Assembly (NCBI GenBank): GCA_009733775.1 | Contig: WOGZ01000383.1 | Location: forward strand, 1-29,056 | Direction of reading: 5' to 3' | DNA from: Alectoria sarmentosa | Taxonomy: Eukaryota; Ascomycota; Lecanoromycetes; Lecanorales; Parmeliaceae | DNA length: 29,056 nucleotides | Shown: one piece after another, positions 9,402 through 19,028 of the stretch | How the letters are laid out: the number at the start of each line of letters is the position of its first letter | Position numbering within the stretch: position 1 is the stretch's first letter | Notes under the pieces: generated by a model | Database searches by the model: none | Told to the model about the DNA's origin: nothing | The model's input: the letters and a program-made list of their open reading frames with translations, nothing else | Made by a program: the position numbers and the translations under genes

Positions 9402-10079
9402 ATATCCAAGCTAAACCTATTTTGAGGTCATGCTTATCGATAGCGCGTATTAGAACAAGGGGCTAATACCCTGCACGTACTAGTGTGCTTCTCGAAACAT
9501 GCCTTTCCCAACCTCCTCTGTTCTTTCCCTTCTTTCAGGCCACTCACCGCTGCTAACACGCCGAAGCCTCAGGCGCGACACCGCGCGACTCTCGTGAAAA
9601 CCCTCATGCAATGCCCACCCCTCTGACTTAATGCTCTGCTTTAGAGCCATGATCTACAATGTTTCCCTTCGAAGAAATGCGTGAGTCACTGTCGCGTGGA
9701 GTTTTGTTCTGCACAGAGGCCGGACGAGCCAGGTGGGTGGTGCAGGATGAGGCTTTTCTTATGTTTGAGGGGTTGCCTCGTTTTCCTGAGGTATCCTTTC
9801 ATTGTGGTAGAATCCTCATTTTTCACTGTTCTTATGGATGAAATCCACTTCTCTCAATTTCCTTGACATCCATTGCAAGAGTCATTACACCTTTACCGAG
9901 TAGTTTGACCAAGATTTCGTATCAACTTGGTTTTCACGCTCCTCTGCCATCTAGCAGGCTGTCGGCAGCAAGGCGTTGAACCCACCGTAGGTCATCGCAC
10001 CTCTCCAAGATCATGTCAATGTCTAATCATTGCTCCTCTTGCAAGACATTGATCCATTTGAGCGATATGCTTTGTTACC
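9402..10079. other. Intergenic, upstream of the F-box-like gene
   Basis: No supported gene. Two overlapping 60-codon frames at 9659-9866 have no motif. A C/T-rich run (about 9500-9545) may belong to the promoter of the gene at 10080. Confidence 0.4.
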
Positions 10080-11441
10080 ATGTCAAGTTCAGCCTTCATC
10101 CCATTCTGGTTGTGCGACAGACCTCGAAATACATTCCTATCCTACGTCCCAAAAGATGACCTCATTTCGCTTCGTCTGGCCTGCTATGACTTTGGCGTAC
10201 GCACTGCGCCATACCTCTTCAGAGAAATCGCTGTCACCTTTCGAGAGAAAATCTTCACCAAGCCAGTGCGGATGGCAGCATTAGGTCGGATAGGCCAGCA
10301 TGTTAAAACCCTGAAATTCGCCATCCCTCACAGCGAAAAGACATTCCTTCCTCCATTAGTGGATACAGGCGGCGTGGAAGTGGCTTTCATCTACGAACCT
10401 TACATTGGTTCTCCTAAAGACCCTGTCACCCGCCATAGCATACCCACCTACGGTAGCTGGGAGATGAACGATCTGCTGGTCAAGCAGTATCCGCCATTGT
10501 TTCACGACGCTGCCAAAGTCTCGGCTTTCATTCAAGCCTTCTCGGCGATGTCAAACATGAGACACCTGGAGGTCTCTTGTCCCGGACAGCCGTCGGAAGA
10601 GCGACGGCGTCGCAGTGTCGTTGACTACGCCTTGATCTCGTTGCGTATTGCCGTCGAGCGAAGCAAATTGTTGCGCCTTGAAACCCTCTCCCTTTCGCCG
10701 ATTCATCCGGGTGCTGTGCAATATCTTAATCCATCTTTGGGGTTTGGTGTCAATCCGCGCTCTACCAAATGCTGGAGGCAGATCCGCCAGCTCACTATAC
10801 AGATGGACACCATTGATTCGGGATCTCCGGTAGATCATTTGAAGTTTCTGCACTCATACCTCCAGAATTTCGCTCCATTCCTTACAGGTTTCAATTTCCG
10901 CTGGCAAGGCTCCTCCGAAAACAAAGGTCCGTGCCCTGTATCGCTTCCCACTGAGAATTGCATACAAGCAACCATTGGCAGCCATGAGTGTCATGAGAGA
11001 TGTGACCTCCCACTCCCCTGTCTGCGCTTTGAAAGGCTTCGCGACATAGAAATCATGAACATCTTTCCCGATTCTCCGCAGATAAAAAGATTCATCCGCA
11101 AGCATCGACGTACGTTGGAATCGCTCAAGTTGAACAATGTTGAATTCCGCCTCGGTGACTGGGATGACGCCCTCTCTCCACTTACAGAGATTAGCGGTAG
11201 TGAGAAGTGGAAGGAAACTGCGGAAGAGGTCATGGATGTGCCATTGATGCTGAGTCCCCTGGATTTCGAGCAAGAGCGACACATCAGAGCTTGGAATCAT
11301 CGTGTTAGGACTAGGACTAGCAGCTCAAAGCCATTACAGGGTGCACTGCACAGAGCGAGTGCAAAGGGGAAGGAGCTCTTGTTTGGGACAGAAGAGCATA
11401 TGCGCAGGTTGCTGAGTGGTTCTATCTTGAGCTGGCTGTGA
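10080..11441 (+). CDS. F-box-like protein, 453 residues
   Basis: Uninterrupted frame from ATG 10080 (TTACCATGTC) to TGA 11439-11441. Residues 20-45 read LSYVPKDDLISLRLAC, then YLFREI, which matches the second half of an F-box (the Skp1-binding module of SCF ubiquitin ligases) in fungal F-box/LRR-like proteins. The rest has irregular leucine-rich segments (RHLEVS, LRLETLSLSP, IRQLTIQMD, FERLRDIEIM, TLESLKLNNVEF), as in substrate-recognition regions, and a basic tail. The first helix of the F-box (normally LPxE/DLxxxI) is absent from this frame; TDLEIH occurs at 10117-10134 in the neighbouring frame, so a one-base change near 10132-10136 may have cut the domain. As it stands the N-terminus is MSSSAFIPFWLCDRPRNTF. 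F-box assignment moderate; the gene call itself is strong. Confidence 0.8.
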   Translation: MSSSAFIPFWLCDRPRNTFLSYVPKDDLISLRLACYDFGVRTAPYLFREIAVTFREKIFTKPVRMAALGRIGQHVKTLKFAIPHSEKTFLPPLVDTGGVEVAFIYEPYIGSPKDPVTRHSIPTYGSWEMNDLLVKQYPPLFHDAAKVSAFIQAFSAMSNMRHLEVSCPGQPSEERRRRSVVDYALISLRIAVERSKLLRLETLSLSPIHPGAVQYLNPSLGFGVNPRSTKCWRQIRQLTIQMDTIDSGSPVDHLKFLHSYLQNFAPFLTGFNFRWQGSSENKGPCPVSLPTENCIQATIGSHECHERCDLPLPCLRFERLRDIEIMNIFPDSPQIKRFIRKHRRTLESLKLNNVEFRLGDWDDALSPLTEISGSEKWKETAEEVMDVPLMLSPLDFEQERHIRAWNHRVRTRTSSSKPLQGALHRASAKGKELLFGTEEHMRRLLSGSILSWL

Positions 11442-11679
11442 AATGGGCGGGCGTTTGACGTAGACAGACAAACAATGTAACTACAGAACAATCATCTCAC
11501 TTGCCCCATCTACTTGCAAGATCGCGAGAGCGAAGCCTACCTCGCTGAGTTCTCTCTTGTCTCATGATATTAATGGAGCGAAGCCGAAAATTAGCCGTCT
11601 TGCCTCGGTCAAGGACAGTGTGACCGCAGCACCCATTTGTTCCCAGAAGACTCAAAAGCCACCTGAAAGCCATTGTAAC

Positions 11680-11811
11680 TTTATTTCTCCCTCATTTCCC
11701 CCCCATTTCACCCTCTTCATCATCGTCACCACTCAATCTCTGAGTCTCCTAGAAATACGACACAACGCCCTCCCCCATATACAGCCATCAGATAGCTATC
11801 TTCAATTCAAG
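11680..11811 (+). promoter_or_regulatory. Pyrimidine-rich leader/promoter of the SCP2 gene
   Basis: A C/T-dominated stretch (TTTATTTCTCCCTCATTTCC and CTCTTCATCATCGTCACC) precedes the ATG at 11812. Such CT-rich tracts are common near transcription starts of well-expressed fungal genes. No TATA box or specific factor site can be named. Confidence 0.3.
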
Positions 11812-12445
11812 ATGTCCCTCAAATCAGGCACGCTCTCCTCCACCTGTCCAATCAAAGGCACAATACTGACTAGATCTCATTTACTAGACTCATTTCCTTC
11901 CTCCGCCGCCTTTGATGCAATCAACAGCTCCCTACAATCCGATGACGCTGAGCGGAAAGACGCCGTAAAGAAGGGCGATGCTGTCTTCGCATTCGTACTC
12001 AAGAACAAAGAGGGGCAAACGGACAGTTGGCACATTGATCTGAAAGAGAAAGGGGAAGTGGCCAAGGGGGAGGCGCCGAGTGGGAAGAAAGCCGATGGTC
12101 AGTGAGCTCTCATCTCGGAGCTGGAATCAGAGACGATCGCCTCCGACTGGAAGTTCCCCAGGAGGCTACTCAAATATGTGAAAAGACGTATATGGAGAAT
12201 GCATGGCTGATCAACGGGCTGCAGTCACTCTATCGTTATCTGACGAGGATTTTGCCAAGCTAGTCAGTGGGAAGACGCAGGCTCAAAGGCTGTTTATGGC
12301 GGGGAAGCTGAAGATCAAGGGAAATGTCATGAAGGTAGGCTGCAGGTCACTTCCGAAGCTCAAGACCATTCCGCTGATAGTTGCTTGGTAGGCTACAAAG
12401 ATGGAACCTGTGCTTAAGAAGGCGCAAACCAAGGCGAAACTGTGA
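11812..12445 (+). CDS. SCP2 sterol/lipid-binding domain protein, peroxisomal (C-terminal AKL)
   Basis: Four exons give 129 residues, the usual size of a stand-alone SCP2 domain, which binds fatty acyl-CoA and sterols and serves peroxisomal lipid metabolism. Exon 1 is 16 nt (11812-11827). Intron 1 (11828-11887, 60 nt) has a TACTGACTA branch and acceptor TTACTAG but a GC donor (CAG|GCACGC); splicing yields the family start MSLKSDSFPSSAAFDAI. Exon 2 (11888-12097) includes AVFAFVLKNKEG and DSWHIDLKEKGEVAKG. Intron 2 (12098-12224; GTCAGT...CTGCAG) and intron 3 (12335-12391; GTAGGC, CGCTGAT, GGTAG) are in phase. Exon 3 (12225-12334) gives SLSDEDFAKLVSGK and QRLFMAGKLKIKGNVMK; exon 4 (12392-12445) ends KMEPVLKK...TKAKL. 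AKL is a peroxisomal targeting signal type 1. Alternative: a GTCCAA donor at 11854 leaves a 6-residue insertion. Confidence 0.93.
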
Positions 12446-12446
12446 A

Positions 12447-12480
12447 GGTAGCTGGTATATGGTAGCTGGTATATGGTAGC
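12447..12480. repeat. 14-bp tandem repeat just after the SCP2 stop
   Basis: GGTAGCTGGTATAT is present twice exactly (12447-12460, 12461-12474), followed by a partial GGTAGC. It begins one base after the TGA, so it lies in the 3' UTR. Confidence 0.9.
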
Positions 12481-13323
12481 GTTCTGGACATGAAGCTCTC
12501 TTAAATATCGTCCAGGTAGTTATAGAATCTAAAGAAACGACTAGATTGATAACATAATCGGAAGCGTTTGCGTTCGACTTGCGTCTGGATGACCCGTCTT
12601 CACGGCAGGCGGTGTATCAATCTATTTCACGATCTCCCTGAAGCCAGCGGCTTCGCTCGCGTGCAACGTTCAGTTTCAAACCTCTCGTGGAACATAGGGA
12701 TCGCCTTATTCAATCTGGTGAGAATGGCTGTCGTGCCCCACACGGTCGTGAAGTGGGAAGTAGTGAGCTTCGTTCTGCGGACAAGGTGTGAATACGCGCT
12801 TCCAAAACGGACCATCTTTGTGCTCGAGACTAGATGAGTGATAATTATAGCAGATCTCGTCCAACATCGTGACGATCACGGTGATTTAGAATTCATATAT
12901 CATTCGTCACTTCGTGCTGCAGGGTAAAGATCAAAACGGCTATCCCATCCCTTGCTATTCTGGGTGTTTTCAATGACCTTGATGGCCATAGGCCAATGAC
13001 CAAGTAAGCTACACTTGGGAAGATATAGCAAGTATACAGTCCAAAAAAAGCGCTGTAAGTATAATGTCATTTTGTTGTTGTGTGTGTACAGGAAAAGCAT
13101 GCGAGATGTGTGCGGAACGTTAGATGATTCTTGCTATTGCAACAATTGATAGCGCCTCAGTTTCAGCAAGATAAGATGCTTCTCTTTCTCTTCTCTTGGA
13201 GCAACGGAAATGACACATTGCTCAAAATAACGTAGATGAGTCTTTAGCATTGCTCAAAGAGTCAGACGATCCGTTGTTCAGCAATTCATTCTAGAAAATA
13301 AATCAACCGGCGATTCAACAATC
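12481..13323. other. Intergenic, gene-poor
   Basis: No supported gene or RNA. The frames at 12568-12837 (plus) and 12900-13100 (minus) have no motif or splice structure. Confidence 0.4.
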
Positions 13324-13858
13324 ATGGCTGTTGTGAAGTATCCCCTCGAAATGAAATGCGGATGGCCACTGATATACGATGATCTCTTTGAGATTCTGAA
13401 GAAGTCATGAAAGAAGCGAGGCTTTCCAGACCAAGCTTCAATGGCCTTGCTGGTGTAGCCTCTGGCAAGTCTCTCTTACAAATTGTTGTGATTATGACAG
13501 ACGCTGCTGGACTAGCGGTGCAAGCCAACAACATGTACATGACTCTGGCTATGGGAGGACAAACAAGTGTGTCTAACCAGGTAAGTGAACGCCGTGATGG
13601 ACCGGACATGTCGAACGATTTATACGCTTCCTGAGAATCCCAAAAATCAGGACTGTGTGGACTTTCTTCGAAATGCTGATCGTTCTAAGTCAAACGAGAT
13701 GGAAGTGAAGACATACTATATTCGTTTTCAGAGTCTGGAAAGACTGGGCAAATACGTATCCTCAATGAGTATGTGAAAAGGGCCTTTACATTGCGAGCGT
13801 TGGTGTCGTTATAACGATGAAGAAGGTCCGAATTTCAGGTATCTAGATACTAAAGCTC
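13324..13858 (+). pseudogene. Possible spliced gene remnant, unidentified
   Basis: An ATG at 13324 opens 28 codons to a TGA at 13408-13410. A second frame, starting in the same region, is open through SFNGLAGVASGKSLLQIVVI and NNMYMTLAMGGQTSVSNQ to a good donor GTAAGT at 13581. A CAG acceptor at about 13650 leads in phase to DCVDFLRNADRSKSNEMEVK and a possible GTATGT donor near 13770. The coding-like segments and donors suggest a former multi-exon gene, but the frame break at about 13405 and the unclear 3' part argue for decay. I recognise no family; the borders are guesses. Confidence 0.25.
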
Positions 13859-14789
13859 AATCATCGCAGGACTGGTGTGGTCAAAATTGAGACGAACAAT
13901 CAAATTGAGGGAAAGGCTGCTCCGAGGAGCCTAAGTACCTCATCTCACGCCCAACATTGATTCTTAGAGCAATGACATTCATCGAGAGTGACATCAGAGC
14001 TGTTTTGATCCCGCGAGAAGGGATGATTCTATTCACTGCTTCAGCGTTCCCCAAACCGAGGTCAAGTACAAGCTATTCTTGTCTCTCACCCTGTGGATTA
14101 TGTTGTCTCTTTGATTCATAAGGCTTCTGCAAGGCACATTGAGCATCTCAAATCCACAATCTTCTCCTAGTGGCTGTGCACATAGCTACAGCATCCGTAA
14201 CTCGATTCGAGGCCTATTTCTGCCAGAACCGAACGGAACAGTATCGTCCTCATACGACTTCCTTCCGGCACATGGTTGACTGAGCTGCCTGGAATACAGG
14301 TTCCAGTGAATATTCACGGGACTGGAATGTAGGAGCCGAGAGCTGTATAAGCTGTGCGAGTGAGGAAGGTCGATATTTGACAGAGCAAATGAAGAGTAGT
14401 AGAGAAACGATGTTATGATTTTTCGTCTAAGTCACCATTTTTTCATGAATTACACCTAAGCTATCACGCGTAAACCCCTAAGCGTTTATTGCACCCTAGA
14501 TGATTCGCCCAAGTAACAAGGGGTAATGGCTTCTGACAAGGGATCAGACAGCTGCTCATCCCAAGAGGGTGTAATTGTTGCACAGGATCACCCTCGATCA
14601 CGCCCTCGCCCTCCGTGTGAGGTAGGATCGACACAGATTTTTCTTCTTCTTGGCGCCATAGATTTGCTTCTCGAGTGGTCTAGATCGTAGCATCATCCAG
14701 AAACAGGATCGAAACTCCATTATATATTCCCCAAAGCTTCACAGTGTTCAGTCCCAGAAAGCTCACAAGAGGTATCTCCTCGGCAAGCC
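13859..14789. other. Intergenic, gene-poor
   Basis: No open frame of note on either strand until the minus shadow of the next gene. Nothing resembling a tRNA was found by eye. Confidence 0.4.
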
Positions 14790-16368
14790 ATGCTCGCACA
14801 AGATACGCTCAATACAGAGAAAGCCTCGATTGAAGATAGCAATAACGATGTACCTATTGCTACGGAATACTTCAAAAGAGCTTGGAACCGCTTGTCTTCC
14901 GCGCTCACTCCTCGACAGCATGACAAGGGCGAGGACCAGATAGAAAGGGGAGAGCACAACGCCTAGGCCAAGGTCAAAACGCACATTGGAGAGGGCAATC
15001 ATGAGGAAGATGCGGAAGCTGGAGCTACGCCATCTGGTGGACAACCAGCCGAGGCTACCAAAAGGCAGCAGCACTCCCCATTCAGCTCGAGCGCCTTTGA
15101 TCGGCTGCCACAGCCTGTCCCTGTCGTGGACGTCTTCTTTGGCTCATGGTGGTTCATTTCGGCGCTACGGACGGCTACAAGACCTGTTGTGATATACTTC
15201 TCGGTCTTTTGGATGTGGACGGCATTTTTTGACGGCTTTGTCTCAACAATAGTAGTAGCGATCTACCTGTTCCGCTGGGGGCTTCTGAAGACAGGACGTG
15301 ACGCCATCCCCTTCATTGGGACCCCGATTCCTGGGAAGCGTCAGCTCTTCTGGGTACTCTTCCGCTGGATACAGAAAATCTGGGTATCTTCCCCTCTGGG
15401 CTTCTAGAACTATCAGAATCGCTAATATCCAGTAACAGGAGCATATCATGGCCAGAGTGCTACTGAAGAGTGACGGTCGATATACCGGGCTATGCAAGAT
15501 TTGGTGGTTCTTTTATCTCTTAATTACGCCTATGGCGGAATTCAGACAGAACTACATGGCGGCATGGCAACAAAGTGAAGAGCTTTCGATCCACATCTTC
15601 GTCGACGATGAGAACGTATCGGTCCCAATCCCTAAGGAGGGTACGGATGAAGCCATGCTGGCACGCATACGGTCTTTCTATCAGATGATGTTGGTTGGTC
15701 AAGGCTTTCCAGCGCTGGTGTTCCCAAAGCATCTACAAAGGGTCGACTTTGTTGAGGTAAGCTGTGTGTCCTTTGCATTGCCTAACCTCATCTTGCTCAA
15801 CGCTGGGTGCTATATATCAAGATGAGCACGGACAGCTTGGTCTTGGGAAGCCGACTGGGGACATTACAGCTGGGTCGTTACAAAGGTAGACTTGTCAACA
15901 TCTTCGAAAATCCCCAACTTGGGGCACACACCATCGCAGTTGCAGAGACAATTCGAACCGTGCCGAAGAACTCGGCACTCGAGTTTCAAAGGACATACGA
16001 TGTTGGCGCCATATCAGCGGTTGTGGCAGTTCCGCCTGTCGCGTCTCTCATCTTCGGTATCGTCTGGGTTCGGATATACGCCCGCAAGGCCAATGCAGAT
16101 CTGCAAGTGATAATCGCCACCGCATTTACTGTCTCATCTTACATCGTCACTGCAGGTAAGACTCATGACATCCTACGTCTCGGCTCGAACGCAGTATCGT
16201 ATATGATAACGATTGTATTTTGCAGGCGCTCTGACACTTGCTCTCATTGCTTTCTTGGACCAGAAAAGGGTCCAGAATGATGACATGATCGAGAAAATTG
16301 CTCGGAGATCTGTTGAGACAAAGGCCGTTGCTTCATCGAAGCTAGATCGGCGGAGCTCTGTACCGTGA
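14790..16368 (+). CDS. Multi-exon membrane protein of unknown function with one in-frame TAG
   Basis: Exon A (14790-15383) starts MLAQDTLNTEKASIEDS and is open except for a TAG at 14964-14966 (codon 59). It then gives VDVFFGSWWFISALRTAT and a long membrane helix (VVIYFSVFWMWTAFF...IVVAIYLF). Intron 1 (15384-15438; GTATCT, CGCTAAT, AACAG) joins in phase to exon B (15439-15756; EHIMARVLLKSDGRY, then HIFVDDENVSVPIP). Intron 2 (15757-15821; GTAAGC...TCAAG) leads to exon C (15822-16155; MSTDSLVLGSRLGTLQLGRY and helix VVAVPPVASLIFGIVWV). Intron 3 (16156-16225; GTAAGA...TTTTGCAG) leads to exon D (16226-16368), completing a last helix (SSYIVTAG|ALTLALIAFL) and a basic tail. Total about 463 codons. 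The three introns are all phase-consistent, so the gene was functional recently. The TAG may be a nonsense mutation or the end of an intron from a weak donor at 14850. I recognise the architecture as a fungal membrane protein but not a named family. Confidence 0.7.
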
Positions 16369-16693
16369 ACGTGTTTGAATGGGTAGAGTACCAGCACGAT
16401 GTACCTCAAGCTATTTATTCTCAATTTGTTGACGCGAAAGCCGCTCAACGACATCAAGGCATGAAGATATTGGAGTCTACGTGATATATTAGGGAGATGG
16501 TTTAAAATTCATGAGCCCAACTTGATGTTCGATCTCAAGATTCCAATCTCATGAAGTCATGAATACCACATCTTACATTCAACAACTACACGAGATCTGG
16601 CTCAATAGGGCCAAGAGTAGATGTCTATTGGGAAACGGTTCTAGTGGCGACGAGATATTCATAAGCGCTATATCCTTCGCCAAAACCAAAGGG

Positions 16694-16968
16694 CTAGACG
16701 TACCATCCAACCTTAATCAGCATACGCAGTGCGAGGAGGCCGAATGTGATGAGGACTTGGCCACCAATTGCCATGACTTTGATGAAGACGTATGTGTTGC
16801 AAAGCTTTCAGGAGCGAGGCCTCCCTTGGTTTGGACGATGAAGCTTGCAATATCTGTAGCCAGCATGAAGTTACATCGTGCCTTTTGGAATTCTACCAAT
16901 GCTGGAATGATGGCCGAGACTGGATTAGACTCCAAGGTGTATTCTGGGTCTCTTTTATCAGATTCCTT
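16694..16968 (-). pseudogene. Frameshifted relic of a fungal integral membrane protein
   Basis: Read downward from 16968 the frame gives DPEYTLESNPVSAIIPALVE, FQKARCNFMLATDIASFIVQ, then TKGGLAPESF, a segment I know from uncharacterised fungal membrane proteins (extracytoplasmic loop plus helix around IPALVEFQKAQC). At about 16803 the sense continues in another frame as NTYVFIKVMAIGGQVLITFG, LLALRMLIKVGWYV, then a TAG at 16694-16696. So one helix pair is split by a small indel. No start exon or C-terminal half is visible. A possible TTAG acceptor sits at the upstream edge. Confidence 0.5.
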
Positions 16969-17866
16969 CTAAGCCAGCGTTGTGACTGCTGAGCCTTTGC
17001 ATTTTCTGAGAGCCTCCTTCTCTGACCTCAGCTAAGCGCTTCACGTACGTTGAGACGCGAGCGGACGATGAGAGTGTGCTGGGGCGGTCGAAGATTGTCA
17101 AGACGAATGGTCCGCTGAGACTTCGGTCTCGTGGCTGAAGCAAGTTCCGGCTGTCAGGAAGCAGTTGGGTGGATGGCTACGTCGGATGCGTGTACGCAGG
17201 ATCACTCTGAGAGGGCGGTTGATGATGATGATGACCAGGTTGTGTTGGGGCGGCATTCAGGACTGCGAGAGGAAATTTTCAACGGACTTGTCTACTGTTT
17301 GAAATGTCGCGATGGCAGCGTTGCATATGTTTTCTGCACTAGTAGATGAAATCTGAAATCTAGAAAGCAAGATTTTCAACTTGCGTAAGAGGATTTGCTG
17401 CAATATGACATGTGGTATATTGTCACCTATGAAGCTAAATGGATTGGCCGGACCCACCTACCTATTTCTCATACCTCAAAAGACTCGGCTGCTGAACATG
17501 TATTGCCAAACAGCGTACGAACTGTTCGGTAGCAACCGTGGAGAGCTTAATGGGAAGAAGGATGATTCTTAAACAGAAAGAAGATCTCGGTGCACCGACA
17601 CCCAAAGATAAGCACATGTAGTAGTCTGGCACCCTCCCAGATGACCCCCATGACTCCTTTTGCCGATGTTAATGGAGCTGATTCGTAAATCTCGCAGTAC
17701 GGAGCAACAAGTGACATCTTTTGGACACAAAACACTATTGATGACCAGGAACAACTTGTTCAGCATTGGATGTATGACTTGGTAAGCAGACTCCTCTCAA
17801 TGGCCACGGAACAAATTTCTGAAGCAAAAGAACAGAGCAACGGCGCTCGTGCTGCCACAAATGACG
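16969..17866. other. Decayed, gene-poor stretch
   Basis: Several 60-70 codon frames on both strands, none with a recognisable motif. Lying between two relics, part of this may be further eroded sequence of either. Confidence 0.35.
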
Positions 17867-18140
17867 AGTGGGCGACTTATCGCCGGGATTGGGGAAGCAG
17901 AGATGACGACCATGATCAGCATCATCAAAAAGGGCACTCCAATCCCTTGCAGAGGGGAAGAGGAGAGAAAACGTTCTTGTCTCGATCTGACCACGACATG
18001 GATGGACAAATCTGGCGCCGATGTCGCAGGTTGCGGTCTAAAAGAATTACGTGAAGAAGCCGGCCATCGCAGGAGGGAGCGCTGAAGGGCTTATTGGTGG
18101 AGTGCTGCTCGATAGTATTGGCTGGCGCTAGTTCCTCGGG
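17867..18140 (+). pseudogene. Eroded MFS drug/H+ antiporter-like transporter fragment
   Basis: Two short matches to a 14-helix MFS (DHA2-like) transporter lie about 130 bases apart in the right order. First is SGRLIAGIGEAEMTTMISII (17867-17926), resembling the family's GRxxAGIGGAGM...SIIITD helix 4. Second, in another frame, is GLIGGVLLDSIGWR (about 18088-18128), resembling motif C and GPLLGGxLxDxxGWRW, followed at once by a TAG at 18129-18131 and FLGP. The sequence between has lost its hydrophobic character and frame. No upstream or downstream helices remain readable. The family call rests on motif resemblance by eye. Confidence 0.45.
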
Positions 18141-19028
18141 CCTTGTGCTGCCCAATCGCCGTTGCAAACAGCCTGCGAACCGAACACGGAGGTCATTCCT
18201 TGTAGAGCTTTCCAGAGCGGTACTTTGTCCGGCGTATTACCCGCGCAAACACTGCCAGAGGTCAAACCCTTGCCAAGGGCTCAAACTCCAATGGTCATGG
18301 CATCATTCTTGCGTCTTTTGAACTTTGGGAGGGAGGGAAGGAGGCTACCGGGTTGGCAGCGGCATCTGAACTTTGCTTGCTCATATTTGTGATGATCGAC
18401 GGGCTTTGAGTGCAAGAGCGGTATGCGGGACTGTATTGTATTGTCCAGATCTTGCTGGCTTGCGCGCAATTCACGGTTGGGCAGACTCGACTCCTTCATG
18501 TTGTGCTCTCCTCATGACAATCGCTCGTGGCCTCCGGGTCTTTCGTTGAGCCTGTGGCCGTGTCACAACTTTGTTTCTTTGATGTCTGAAGACTGTAGGA
18601 AATTGCGGAATGCCAGAGCATGTGCTACGATCTGCGCGTGCTGTGCGTAGCTTCCCCTGAAGATGCCGAATTAGGTTTAAGTAGAGGTCCTCTCGGCTGA
18701 TCCATGACTTTTTGTTATGGGCGGTTGACGACAGTAGATCATAGAAGAATTGCATCTTCAACAAGCACCTTGAAGCGCGTGTCACCCAAGGGAATTTTGG
18801 AGATGGTGAATGCAGGAAGAACAACGAAGAAGCCTCGATGACCGGGCGCCCCTACCGGATGCAGGTTCTCTCTCACGCTCTTCAACACCGCGACCCTTCT
18901 TAGCCTTGCCGTCGCGCTTGGGAAAGCGTAGAGAATACCATACTTGCTCAGACTTTAGTATTTGAGGCTTGAAGGAATTGGTTGAAAGGCGTACTCATAT
19001 CACCCACGAACACCCCACCTCAGCAAAG
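18141..19028. other. Intergenic, upstream of the nucleoporin gene
   Basis: Frames at 18471-18824 (minus, 117 codons) and 18162-18392 (plus) show no family or splice structure. The last 100-150 bases are presumably the promoter/5' UTR of the gene at 19029; no specific site is visible. Confidence 0.4.

Noticed and set aside
14763..15074. Minus-strand ORF of 103 codons with hydrophobic runs
   Set aside because: Antisense to exon A of the plus-strand membrane protein, which has phase-consistent introns downstream.
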